64,000 nucleotides of DNA from Actinobacteria bacterium OK074 (GTDB lineage: Bacteria; Actinomycetota; Actinomycetes; Streptomycetales; Streptomycetaceae): contig LJCV01000254.1 of the NCBI GenBank assembly GCA_001298575.1, positions 1-64,000 on the forward strand, in the 5' to 3' direction. The number at the start of each line of letters is the position of its first letter. The first letter of the stretch is position 1. Below the pieces are notes generated by a model that had not been told where the DNA came from, made no database searches, and was given only the letters and a program-made list of their open reading frames with translations. Both the position numbers and the translations under genes were made by a program. Of this stretch, positions 18,034 through 25,722 are shown piece after piece.

Positions 18034-18066
18034 GGGCGGGCGGGCCCGTTCGGTGCCCGCCCGCCC
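18034..18066 (-). terminator. Perfect 12-bp hairpin, likely terminator of the uronate dehydrogenase gene
   Basis: GGGCGGGCGGGC at 18034-18045 and GCCCGCCCGCCC at 18055-18066 form a perfect 12-bp stem around a 9-nt loop. The hairpin is about 150 bp past the udh stop and before the DeoR start, both on the minus strand. No T tract is evident, which is usual for actinomycete terminators. The rest of the 17821-18118 spacer contains several GGGCCCGTTCGG-like motifs and no gene that I can support. Confidence 0.6.
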
Positions 18067-18118
18067 TGGGTGTCTCCCGCGGGGGGAATCGGTGGCGATC
18101 GGCGAATGCCGCCGAGGC

Positions 18119-18216
18119 GGCGATCGGACGGCGATCGGACGGTGACCGGGACGGCGATCGGACGGTGACCGGGACGACGGCCGGACGACGGCCGGGCGAC
18201 GACCGGACGGCGATCA
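18119..18216. repeat. Degenerate 10-12-bp tandem array ending in the uronate dehydrogenase stop codon
   Basis: About nine units related to GGCGATCGGAC, GGTGACCGGGAC or GACGGCCGGAC are strung together. The last unit (GGCGATCA) contains the stop codon of the uronate dehydrogenase gene (complement of 18214-18216). The unit length varies by one or two bases, so the array looks old or actively changing. Confidence 0.7.
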
Positions 18217-19026
18217 GTACGGCCAGATCGGCGGCTCGGTGGTGAACTTGCCGCCCAGGCGGCCGAGCGCGGGGTCCTGCGGGTCCAGCTCGCCCTGCTC
18301 GGCGATCAGCTTCTCGGCGTACGCCTCGGAGTCGTCCTGCGGCTCGTAGCCGAGCGCGCGGGCGGTCGTGAGGTCCCACCACAGGCGGGTGTTGGCGGAG
18401 GAGCCGTAGACGACCGTATGGTCCACCCGTTCGGCGGTCAGGGCCGCATGGAAGAGGCGGGCGGCGTCCTCGGGGCTCAGCCAGAGGGAGAGCATGCGCA
18501 CGTCCCGCGGCTCGGCGAAACAGGAGCCGATGCGCACCGAGACCGTCTCCAGGCCGTGCTTGTCCCAGTAGAACTGGGCGAGGTCCTCGCCGAACGACTT
18601 CGACAGTCCGTAGAAGGTGTCCGGACGGTGCCGGGTCTCGACCGGGAGCAGCGGGTCGCCCTCGCGCAGCGGGCGCGGCGCGAAGCCCACCGCGTGGTTG
18701 GAGGAGGCGAACACGATCCGGCCGATGCCCTCCTCACGGGCGGCCTCGTAGACGTTGTACGTGCCCTCGATGTTCGCTCTGAGGATCTTGTCGAAGGTGG
18801 ACTCCACGGAGATGCCCGCGAGGTGCACGACCGCGTCGACGCCCCGCACGGCCTCCCGTACGGCGGCCCGGTCGCCGAGGTCCGCGGTGATCGCGTCCGG
18901 TGCGCCCTCGACCGGGCGGACGTCGAAGAGACGCAGCTCGTAGCCGTACCGGGGCAGGATTCCCCGCATCAGCGTGCCGAGTCCGCCGGCGGCGCCGGTC
19001 AGCAGGATCGTGCGGGGAGCGGCCAT
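18214..19026 (-). CDS. udh: Uronate dehydrogenase (NAD-dependent, SDR superfamily)
   Basis: This 270-residue extended SDR has a Rossmann glycine motif near the N-terminus (TGAAGGLG), an acidic NAD-selecting DVRP, and the catalytic Tyr139-x-x-x-Lys143 pair (YGLSK), with the serine in the SSNHAVG segment. SSNHAVGF and a C-terminal tail ending FTTEPPIWPY are typical of uronate dehydrogenases, which oxidise D-galacturonate or D-glucuronate to the aldarolactone. It is divergent from a KdgD-type dehydratase and close to pectin lyases, supporting the oxidative galacturonate pathway. The main alternative is an uncharacterised NAD-dependent epimerase. Confidence 0.82.
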   Translation of the reverse strand: MAAPRTILLTGAAGGLGTLMRGILPRYGYELRLFDVRPVEGAPDAITADLGDRAAVREAVRGVDAVVHLAGISVESTFDKILRANIEGTYNVYEAAREEGIGRIVFASSNHAVGFAPRPLREGDPLLPVETRHRPDTFYGLSKSFGEDLAQFYWDKHGLETVSVRIGSCFAEPRDVRMLSLWLSPEDAARLFHAALTAERVDHTVVYGSSANTRLWWDLTTARALGYEPQDDSEAYAEKLIAEQGELDPQDPALGRLGGKFTTEPPIWPY

Positions 19027-19351
19027 CCCGGGGTCTCCTCGGTCGTCTTCGGGTGCGTTCGCGGGTGCGTTCGCGCGTGGCTCGTGCGTGTGCTCGCGCT
19101 GGTTTTATTCGTGCACATGGTTCACATTCATGGACACGCTAGGAGGAGTGGCCCGTGCCGTCAAGTGTGGCGCGGAGGGTGGGAATCCGCTCCCGGATTA
19201 CGCATTCGTGCACGTGGCTGGCGTGTTCGTGCACTTGACCGCCCTCTTGGAGGCCGTCTAGTGTACGGGTGTTCAGAAATGTAAACGACGATCAGGTGAG
19301 TGCATCGGAGTGCCGGGCCGGTGCCCCGCCCTCCCACCTTACGGAGACCCC
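19027..19351. promoter_or_regulatory. Divergent udh/kdgD control region with three TTCGTGCAC boxes
   Basis: The 325-bp region between two divergently transcribed uronate-pathway genes carries the decamer [AG]TTCGTGCAC three times in the same orientation: 19107-19116, 19204-19213 and 19225-19234. The last two are 21 bp apart, two helical turns, as expected for adjacent sites of one regulator. No consensus -35/-10 pair is obvious. Operator function is inferred. Confidence 0.5.
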
Positions 19352-20296
19352 GTGACGTCAGCCCCTCTCGCCGATCGACTCAGCATCCCGAGCGGGCCCC
19401 TGTTCTTCCCCGTCACCGCCTACGGCCCCGACGGCGCCCTCGACCTCGGCGCCTTCCGCGCCCACGTCCGCCAGGGCGTCGAGGCCGGTGCCGCCGCCGT
19501 CTTCGCGTGCTGCGGCACCGGGGAGTTCCACGCGCTGACCCCCGAGGAGTTCGCGGTCTGCGTCCGCGCGGCCGTCGAGGAGAGCGCCGGACGCGTCCCC
19601 GTGGTCGCGGGCGCGGGCTACGGCACCGCCCTCGCCGTCCGCTACGCGCGCGTGGCCGAGGAGGCGGGCGCCGACGGGCTGCTCGCGCTGCCGCCGTACC
19701 TGGTCCTCGCCGGGCAGCAGGGGCTGCTGCGGCACTACCGGGAGGTGGCCGCGGCCACCGCGCTCCCGGTGATCGTCTACCAGCGCGACAACGCGGTCTT
19801 CACCCCGGAGACGGTCGTCGAACTCGCCCGCACCGACGGCGTCATCGGCCTCAAGGACGGCCTCGGCGTCCTCGACCTGATGCAGCGGATCATCAGCGCC
19901 GTACGCTCCGAAGTACCCGGCGACTTCCTGTACTTCAACGGCCTGCCCACCGCCGAACAGACCCAGCTCGCCTACCGCGCACTCGGCGTCACCCTGTACT
20001 CGTCCGCCGTCTTCTGCTTCGCCCCCGAGATCGCCCTCGCCTTCCACCGGGCCCTGCACACCGGCGACGAGGCGACCGTGCGGCGCCTCCTGGACGGCTT
20101 CTACCGCCCGTTCGTGGAGCTGCGCGCACAGGGCCGCGGCTACGCCGTCGCGCTCGTCAAGGCGGGCGTACGCTTGCGCGGGCTCGACGCCGGTGAGGTG
20201 CGGCCGCCGCTGCACGAACCGGCCGAGGACCACGTCAAACAGCTCGCACAGATCATCGACCGCGGCCACGCGCTGCTTTGGGAGGTCACCAAGTGA
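19352..20296 (+). CDS. kdgD: 5-dehydro-4-deoxyglucarate dehydratase (KdgD)
   Basis: The product is a 314-residue DHDPS/NAL-superfamily (beta/alpha)8 barrel with the KdgD-typical CCGTGEFHALTPEE motif (GTGE at 55-58), the YQRDN signature around Tyr143 and Schiff-base Lys168 in GLKDG. The enzyme dehydrates and decarboxylates 5-keto-4-deoxy-D-glucarate to alpha-ketoglutarate semialdehyde plus CO2. GTG 19352 follows ACGGAGA; a GTG at 19310 lacks such a site. It is divergent from udh and overlaps the next gene by 4 bp. The product would feed the semialdehyde dehydrogenase gene near 54 kb. Confidence 0.85.
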   Translation: MTSAPLADRLSIPSGPLFFPVTAYGPDGALDLGAFRAHVRQGVEAGAAAVFACCGTGEFHALTPEEFAVCVRAAVEESAGRVPVVAGAGYGTALAVRYARVAEEAGADGLLALPPYLVLAGQQGLLRHYREVAAATALPVIVYQRDNAVFTPETVVELARTDGVIGLKDGLGVLDLMQRIISAVRSEVPGDFLYFNGLPTAEQTQLAYRALGVTLYSSAVFCFAPEIALAFHRALHTGDEATVRRLLDGFYRPFVELRAQGRGYAVALVKAGVRLRGLDAGEVRPPLHEPAEDHVKQLAQIIDRGHALLWEVTK

Positions 20297-21459
20297 AGGC
20301 GTCGGCGTTCGTCTACCCCTGGGACGTCAACGGGGACCCCGAGGCCGCGCACCGGCTCGCCGGACTCGGTGTCCAACAGGTGACGCTGGCCGCCGCGTAC
20401 CACTCCACGCGCGCGTTGACGCCCCGCCACCCCGCCCGCCGTATCGTCACCGCGCGCCACGCCGCGGTCCTCTACCCGGCCGCCGAACAGCGCTGGGCGG
20501 GACGGGAACTGCGCCCGTACGCGGCGGGGGAGTGGGCACCGGGGGACGCCTTCGGCGAGGCGGCGGCCTCCTTGGCCGAGGCCGGCCTGGAGGTGCACAC
20601 CTGGGTGGTGCTCGCCCACAACTCCCGCCTCGGCGAGGAGCACCCGGAGATCGCCGTGGTCAACGCCTACGGCGACCGCTACCCGTGGGCGCCCTGCATC
20701 GCACAACCCGCCACGCGCGCGTACCTCGTCGACCTGGCCGCCGAGGCCGCGGTCCGGCCGGGCGCGGCGGGTACGGAGCTGGAGTCGCTCGGCTGGTACG
20801 GGCTGACCCACCTGCACGCCCACGACAAGACCGCCGGGGTGGACCTCGGGGACGCCGGGCAGTACCTCATGGCGCTCTGCTTCTGCGGCACCTGCCGGGA
20901 GGGCTACGGCGACCAGGGCGTCGACGCGGACGAGCTGGCCGCGGCGGTGCGCGCCGCGCTGGCGCCGGTGTGGCGCGGGGAGCCGTCCGGCGAGGGCTGG
21001 GAGGCCGTGGAGAAGCTCCTGGGCACGGAGTCGGCCACGGCCACGCGCGCGTGGCGCGACGGCGTCGCCCGCACGCTCCAGGAGACGGCCGTCGCGGCGG
21101 TCCGCGCCGCCGCACCCGAGGGCTTCCAGGTGCTGCTGCACGCGGACCCGGTGCCGTACCACGTAGGGGCGAACCCGGGCGTGGACCCCGGGCACATCCT
21201 CTCGGTCGCGGACGGCGTCGTCGTCCCGTGCGCGGGCGGGCCCGGCCTGCTGACGCCGTTCGCCGAGCAGGGTGTCGACGGCGCGGTGATCGCCGCGAAC
21301 TTCCCCGTGGTGTCGGGGATGGGCGGCAGCCCGGGCACGCTGGCGGGGGACGCCCGGCGGGCGGCCGGGCTGGGCGCCACGGAACTGCGGCTGTATCACG
21401 GGGGGTTGGCCTCGGACGGGGACCTGGCGGTGGTGCGGGAGGCGTTGGCGGGGCTGTGA
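20293..21459 (+). CDS. Uncharacterised TIM-barrel-like protein co-transcribed with kdgD
   Basis: This 388-residue cytoplasmic protein starts at a GTG that overlaps the kdgD stop by 4 bp, with GGAGG just upstream. It has no signal peptide. Alternating strand and helix segments (KASAFVYPWDVNG, VHTWVVLAHNSRLGEEHPEI) and the CFCGTC motif near residue 200 resemble poorly characterised, glycoside-hydrolase-like barrels. I do not recognise a defined family. Coupling to kdgD implies work on an aldarate or uronate; it could handle the lactone or an oligosaccharide, but nothing in the sequence proves this. Confidence 0.7.
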   Translation: MKASAFVYPWDVNGDPEAAHRLAGLGVQQVTLAAAYHSTRALTPRHPARRIVTARHAAVLYPAAEQRWAGRELRPYAAGEWAPGDAFGEAAASLAEAGLEVHTWVVLAHNSRLGEEHPEIAVVNAYGDRYPWAPCIAQPATRAYLVDLAAEAAVRPGAAGTELESLGWYGLTHLHAHDKTAGVDLGDAGQYLMALCFCGTCREGYGDQGVDADELAAAVRAALAPVWRGEPSGEGWEAVEKLLGTESATATRAWRDGVARTLQETAVAAVRAAAPEGFQVLLHADPVPYHVGANPGVDPGHILSVADGVVVPCAGGPGLLTPFAEQGVDGAVIAANFPVVSGMGGSPGTLAGDARRAAGLGATELRLYHGGLASDGDLAVVREALAGL

Positions 21460-21507
21460 GGGTGACGGACCCGGGAGGGCCGCTGTGCCGCTGTGCGGTT
21501 GGCGCGC

Positions 21508-22809
21508 CTATGCGGGCGGGGATTCGGGCCGGTTGGCGGGTGCGGGTTCTTCGCGGTCGCTCGCGCCGTTGCCCGCGCCCCTTCCTGGGCGCCCCTTGAG
21601 GGTCGCTGCCACCGCCATCATTCCCGCCCCGAACGCCACCACCAGCACCCGGTAGTCCACCACCTCCACCAGCCCGGCCCCCACCGCCAGTGCCACCGCG
21701 TTCGGCGCGAACATCGCCGTGTTGGCGGTGGCCGCCGTGCTCCCCAGCACGGCCGACGGGGTCTCGCGCTGCACCGCCGTCAGCGCGGCGATCAGGACGC
21801 ACGGCAGGCCGAGCCCGCTCGCCGCGCTGCACGCCAGGGCCACGGTGTCGTCGGGGATCGCCCGGAGGGCCACCGCGGCGGCCGTCAGGGCGATCCCGTA
21901 CGTGGCGAAACGGCGTTCGCCCAGGCGGCGGATGAGCGGGCCCGACGCCGTGCCGATCACGACCGATCCGGTGCCCTGGACGGCGTACAGCACGCCCGTG
22001 AACGAGGGCGGGTGGCCGAGGCCGGCGACGACCGCGTAGATCGACGCCCCGTTCAGGCCCGCGAAGAACATCGTCGCGCCGCCCGCGAGGACGAGCGGGC
22101 GCACGCGCGCGTGGGAGCGGATCCGGGCGATGCCCGCGACGGTCTGCGCGCGCCAACTCGTCAGCGGCGGCTCAGGAGGCAGCTCACGCACCCTCAGACA
22201 CGCGTACAGGGCCGCGGAGAGCGCGAACGTCACCGCGTCGAGGAGCGCGACGCTCGCGCCGCCGTACGCCGCGTAGAGGCCCGCCCCGGCGAGCGGGGCC
22301 ACGAGCTTCATGCCCTCGTTGGCCGCCATCCGCAGGCCGTTCAGATCGCCGAGCAGGGCCGGGTCGATCGCCATGCCCACGATCGCCGACTGCGCCGCGT
22401 CATGGACGACGCCGACGGCCCCGTACGCCACCAAAACCGTGTACAGCAGCCACAGGTCGCCGCGGGAGTCCACCGCGAGGAGGACCGGCAGCAGGGCCGC
22501 CAGCGCCAGGTCGAGCCGGACCAGGAGCGGGCGCCTGCGGGTGCGGTCGGCGAACGTGCCCAGCCAGGGGCCCACCAGGGTGGCCAGCCACAGGGCGAAC
22601 ACGCACAGCCCGGCCAGGCCGTTGGAGCCGGTGAGGGCCTTGACCCAGATGCCGGACGCCAGCCACAACGCCGACGAACCGAACCCGGACGTCACGACCG
22701 CGGCCAGGAACAGCGCCGCGTTGCGGTCCCGCAACACGCGCGTGAGCGGCCATCGCTGTTCGTCCGGGGGCGCGGCTGAGGTTGTCGATCGCTTGTTTCG
22801 TCGGGTCAT
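21508..22809 (-). CDS. MFS transporter
   Basis: The 433-residue integral membrane protein has about 12 hydrophobic segments, an intracellular loop 2-3 motif GTFADRTRRRPLLV typical of the major facilitator superfamily, and a basic N-terminus. It resembles enterobactin-exporter/macrolide-efflux-like MFS proteins, so export is more likely than sugar uptake. It is convergent with the TIM-barrel gene. Its last 25 or so codons, with a low-complexity Pro/Gly/Arg tail, fall in sequence resembling a Streptomyces dispersed intergenic repeat. The substrate is unknown. Confidence 0.8.
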   Translation of the reverse strand: MTRRNKRSTTSAAPPDEQRWPLTRVLRDRNAALFLAAVVTSGFGSSALWLASGIWVKALTGSNGLAGLCVFALWLATLVGPWLGTFADRTRRRPLLVRLDLALAALLPVLLAVDSRGDLWLLYTVLVAYGAVGVVHDAAQSAIVGMAIDPALLGDLNGLRMAANEGMKLVAPLAGAGLYAAYGGASVALLDAVTFALSAALYACLRVRELPPEPPLTSWRAQTVAGIARIRSHARVRPLVLAGGATMFFAGLNGASIYAVVAGLGHPPSFTGVLYAVQGTGSVVIGTASGPLIRRLGERRFATYGIALTAAAVALRAIPDDTVALACSAASGLGLPCVLIAALTAVQRETPSAVLGSTAATANTAMFAPNAVALAVGAGLVEVVDYRVLVVAFGAGMMAVAATLKGRPGRGAGNGASDREEPAPANRPESPPA

Positions 22810-22865
22810 GCCTGGTCATCGTGGGACTAAGGCGGGGGTGCCGGGATCCGGCAGGTGCCGTAGAA

Positions 22866-23045
22866 AATCGCGCCACGCGTGCGTGCGGCCGGCTCTCCGG
22901 TGGGCTGCGGCGTCGCTTCACGCGCGTGTGCGGGCGGCCGTCCCGCCTCCGCCGTCGTCGGGCACGCGTGTGTGTGCGGCCGTCCGGCCGTCGGTACGCG
23001 CGCGTGTCCGAACACCGACGGCTGCCGTTTCGCGTACGCGCGCGT
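22866..23045. repeat. CACGCG(CG)TG-rich repeat region upstream of the MBL hydrolase gene
   Basis: Five related palindromic cores occur in less than 200 bp: CACGCGTG near 22873, CACGCGCGTG near 22919, CACGCGTG near 22965, and the 10-mer ACGCGCGCGT at 22996-23005 and 23036-23045. Each is followed by TGCGGCCG- or CCGxACA-like sequence. The region between the divergent MFS and MBL genes contains no other supportable gene. Short open frames here have only repetitive THARV-like composition. Confidence 0.6.
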
Positions 23046-23068
23046 GGTGCTGCCCATACGCTCCGGGC

Positions 23069-23818
23069 ATGCCCATGAGCCTCACCGTCCTCGGCACCGC
23101 GTCCCCGCACCCGAGTCCCGGGCGGCCCTGCTCCGGCTACCTGCTGCGCGGCGGTGGCGCCGAGGTGTGGGTGGACGCGGGGACCGGCACCTTCGCCGAG
23201 TTGCAACGGCACACGGATCCGCGGCGGCTGACCGCGATCTGGATCTCCCATGTGCACGCCGACCACAGCGCCGATCTGCTCGCCGCCGTCTACGCCTTCG
23301 CCTTCGGCGGCCTCACCCCGCCCGCGCCCATCCCGGTGTACGCGCCCGGCGACCTCCCGCAGCGGATCGCGAACTTCCTCGGCCGCCCCGACCCCCGGTT
23401 CCTCTCCGGGATCCTGGACTTCCGGCCCCTGTACGACGGCCATTCCGTACGGCACTGGAACCTGCGGCTGTCGGCCCGCGCCGTCAGCCACGGCGGCGAG
23501 GCGTACGGGCTGCGCGCCGAGTGCCAGGGCCGCGTCCTCGGCTACTCGGGGGACAGCGGGCCGTGCGAGGCGCTCGGCGCGCTGGCCCGGGGCGCCGACG
23601 TCTTCCTGTGCGAGGCGGACGTCGACCGGCATCGCGAAGGCGAACAGGAAGTGCACCTGACGCCGGAACAGGCGGGCGAGGCGGCCAAGGGCGCCGGACA
23701 GCTCGTCGTGACGCACGTGGGGCCCACGCTCAGCCTCCAGGCGGCGGCGGAGCGGGCGGCGGGCGCCTTCGGCGGGCCGACCGAGCTGGCCCGCGAGGGC
23801 GCCACGAAGATCATCTGA
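23069..23818 (+). CDS. MBL-fold metal-dependent hydrolase (RNase Z-like subfamily)
   Basis: The 249-residue protein carries the metallo-beta-lactamase signature HVHADHSAD (about residues 68-76), with further ligands in AVSHGGEAYG, YSGDSGP and a late VVTHVGP. The arrangement matches small cytoplasmic MBL proteins related to RNase Z/YhfI-type phosphodiesterases rather than beta-lactamases. ATG 23069 and ATG 23075 are both possible and the ribosome binding site is weak. It stands alone between the MFS gene and the GntR operon. The substrate is unknown. Confidence 0.8.
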   Translation: MPMSLTVLGTASPHPSPGRPCSGYLLRGGGAEVWVDAGTGTFAELQRHTDPRRLTAIWISHVHADHSADLLAAVYAFAFGGLTPPAPIPVYAPGDLPQRIANFLGRPDPRFLSGILDFRPLYDGHSVRHWNLRLSARAVSHGGEAYGLRAECQGRVLGYSGDSGPCEALGALARGADVFLCEADVDRHREGEQEVHLTPEQAGEAAKGAGQLVVTHVGPTLSLQAAAERAAGAFGGPTELAREGATKII

Positions 23819-23906
23819 CGTCGCCGACACCGCCACTGCGCCGCCGCTGCCGTCGGCCCGCACCCGGCCCGCGCGCCGTAGTAGCAAGCGTTTTCTGTCC
23901 GAACCG

Positions 23907-23967
23907 TTGACGAACCCCTGCCCCCCTCCTACCTTCAACCCCGTCGTACTTCGTACGTCATATATGA
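23907..23967 (+). promoter_or_regulatory. Housekeeping-type promoter and palindrome upstream of the GntR operon
   Basis: TTGACG (23907-23912) and TACCTT (23930-23935) are separated by 17 bp, a good vegetative sigma-type promoter. Just downstream, TCATATATGA (23958-23967) is a perfect 10-bp palindrome in otherwise GC-rich sequence, at the place where a repressor would block initiation. Autoregulation by the adjacent GntR protein is the simplest reading. The promoter is read from sequence; the operator role is inferred. Confidence 0.55.
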
Positions 23968-24025
23968 GACGCGATACACGAGATCGCATACGCGACACCC
24001 CCGTAGGCGACACCGAGAGGCGCGC

Positions 24026-24811
24026 ATGACCTCTGTGCCCATGCCGATACCGTCCCGCACGCAGTTCGTGCTGGAGGGGATCAAACACCGCATCCTCACC
24101 GGGCAGTTGACGCCGGGTCAGGCCCTGGTCGAGACCGAACTCGCCGCCCAGTTCGGGGTGTCCAAGACACCCGTGCGGGAGGCGCTGAAGACCCTGGCCG
24201 GCACCGGGCTGGTCGTGATGAGCCAGTACAAGGGCGTCACGGTGCGCCGGGTGGACGCGGAGATGGCGTGCGAGGTCTACGACGTACGGCTGCTGCTCGA
24301 ACCCGAGGCGCTGCGGCGCTCGGTGCGGCGGGGCGCCTCGCTGGACGCGGCGCGCGACGCGCTGACCCGGGCGGACGGGGCCACCGACACCGCCGAACGC
24401 TCCCTGGCCAACCGGGAGTTCCACCGCGCGCTGTACGTGCCGTGCGGCAACCCGCTGCTCGGCCGGATGCTCGACGAGGTCCGCGACCAGGCCGCGCTGG
24501 TGTCGGCGGTGGCCTGGGCGGCGACCCCGTCCTGGGAGCGCGAGGCGGGCGAGCACCGCGAGATCCTGCGGCTCGCGCTGGCCGGGGACGCGGAGGGCGC
24601 CGCTGCCGCGCTGCACGCGCACATCGCGTCGTTCGTGCGGCGGGCGTTCCCGGAGTCCGGGATGCCCGAGGGGGCCGAGACGGCCGAGGGCGCCGGGATG
24701 CCCGAGGGCGCCGAGACGGCCGAGGGCGTTGAGAGGTCCGCGGCGGCCCAAGTGGCCGAAGCGGCCCAGGTGTTCGGGACCAGTGTGCGCGGAGAGGACG
24801 GGCGGGGATGA
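24026..24811 (+). CDS. GntR-family (FCD/VanR-type) transcriptional regulator
   Basis: The 261-residue protein has an N-terminal winged helix (about 10-75; TELAAQFGVSKTPVREALKTL) and an all-helical FCD ligand domain with metal-binding His/Asp residues (FHRALY, EHREILRLALAG, HAHI). FCD regulators generally sense small carboxylates such as sugar acids. It heads an operon of sugar-acid dehydratases and its stop overlaps the next start by 4 bp. The C-terminus contains a 12-residue duplication (MPEGAETAEGAG/VE) from a 36-bp tandem repeat, followed by an Ala/Glu-rich tail, so the last 40 residues are probably a disordered addition. Confidence 0.87.
   Translation: MTSVPMPIPSRTQFVLEGIKHRILTGQLTPGQALVETELAAQFGVSKTPVREALKTLAGTGLVVMSQYKGVTVRRVDAEMACEVYDVRLLLEPEALRRSVRRGASLDAARDALTRADGATDTAERSLANREFHRALYVPCGNPLLGRMLDEVRDQAALVSAVAWAATPSWEREAGEHREILRLALAGDAEGAAAALHAHIASFVRRAFPESGMPEGAETAEGAGMPEGAETAEGVERSAAAQVAEAAQVFGTSVRGEDGRG
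24660..24730. repeat. 36-bp in-frame tandem duplication in the GntR C-terminus
   Basis: Two nearly identical 36-bp units encode MPEGAETAEGAG and MPEGAETAEGVE. Each unit itself contains a shorter GCCGAG/ACGGCC alternation. It adds residues beyond the end of the conserved FCD domain. Confidence 0.75.
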
Positions 24812-25722
24812 CGGCGACGGTGGCGTTCGAGGACCGGCGGGCGGCGCTCGCCGAGGTCGTGGCGATCCCCGTGACGCCGTTCGCGGCGGACGGCTCCATC
24901 GACGCGGACACCTGCCGCGCGCTGCTGCGCCGACTGCTCGACGGCGGGGTCAGGACCCTCACCCCGAACGGGAACACCGGCGAGTTCTACGCCCTCACCC
25001 CCGAAGAGCGCCGGTACGTCACGGAGTTGACCCTCGACGAGGTGCGCGACCGGGCCGCGGTACTGGTCGGCGTCGGCCACGACGTGCCGAGCGCGATTGC
25101 CACCGCGCGGCACGCCCGCGACCACGGGGCCGGCATGGTGATGGTCCATCAGCCCGTGCACCCGTACGTCTCGCAGGACGGCTGGGTCGACTACCACCGC
25201 GAAATCGCCGCCGCCGTACCGGAGTTGGGCGTCGTGCCGTACATCCGCAACGCGCAGCTGCCCGGGGCCCGGCTCGCCGAACTCGCCGACCGCTGCCCGA
25301 ACGTGATCGGCGTCAAGTACGCGGTCCCGGACGCGGCCCGGTTCGCCGCGTTCGCGCGGGACGCGGGGCTCGACCGGTTCGTGTGGGTGGCCGGGCTCGC
25401 GGAGCCGTACGCGCCCTCGTACTTCTCGGCGGGGGCCACCGGGTTCACCTCGGGGCTCGTGAACGTCGCCCCCGCCGTTTCGCTGCACATGATCGAAGCG
25501 CTTCGATCCGGGGACTATCCGGGGGCGATGAAGGTGTGGGAACAGATCCGCAGGTTCGAGGAGTTGCGCGCGGCGAACGGGTCCGCGAACAACGTCACCG
25601 TCGTCAAGGAGGCCCTCGCCTCGCTGGGCCTGTGCCGCCGGGAGGTCCGGCCGCCGAGCCGGGTGCTGCCGGAGGACGAGCGGGCCGAGGTGGCCGAGAT
25701 CGCGGCGGGGTGGGCGATATGA
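24808..25722 (+). CDS. DHDPS-superfamily sugar-acid dehydratase/aldolase
   Basis: The product is a 304-residue (beta/alpha)8 enzyme with GNTGEFYALTPEER (GNTGE at 55-59), Tyr145 in a YIRN motif and Schiff-base Lys170 in GVKYA. The Tyr-x-Arg pattern matches the KdgD in this window (YQRDN) and not the YNxP of true dihydrodipicolinate synthase, so a 2-keto-3-deoxy-sugar-acid dehydratase or aldolase is likely. Paired with an IlvD/EDD dehydratase it would convert a pentonate to alpha-ketoglutarate semialdehyde (the L-arabinonate route). Cleavage to pyruvate plus glycolaldehyde is the alternative. It overlaps both neighbours by 4 bp. Confidence 0.82.
   Translation: MTATVAFEDRRAALAEVVAIPVTPFAADGSIDADTCRALLRRLLDGGVRTLTPNGNTGEFYALTPEERRYVTELTLDEVRDRAAVLVGVGHDVPSAIATARHARDHGAGMVMVHQPVHPYVSQDGWVDYHREIAAAVPELGVVPYIRNAQLPGARLAELADRCPNVIGVKYAVPDAARFAAFARDAGLDRFVWVAGLAEPYAPSYFSAGATGFTSGLVNVAPAVSLHMIEALRSGDYPGAMKVWEQIRRFEELRAANGSANNVTVVKEALASLGLCRREVRPPSRVLPEDERAEVAEIAAGWAI
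25491..25508. promoter_or_regulatory. Perfect 18-bp palindrome with LacI-type AAGCGCTT core
   Basis: GATCGAAGCGCTTCGATC is a perfect palindrome centred on AAGCGCTT, the classical LacI/GalR half-site core. It lies inside the DHDPS-family coding sequence. A related site (GCAAGCGCTTCC) sits upstream of the permease operon at 27604-27615. An intragenic operator is possible; coincidence of codon choice for IEALR is the alternative. Confidence 0.35.

Noticed and set aside
22827..23057. Small minus-strand gene with HARVP/HTHACP-like repeats
   Set aside because: It is a by-product of CACGCG-rich repeats, with no ribosome site and no conserved motif.
23069..23818. Beta-lactamase
   Set aside because: Only the general MBL metal motif is present; length and context fit RNase Z-like hydrolases and there is no signal peptide.
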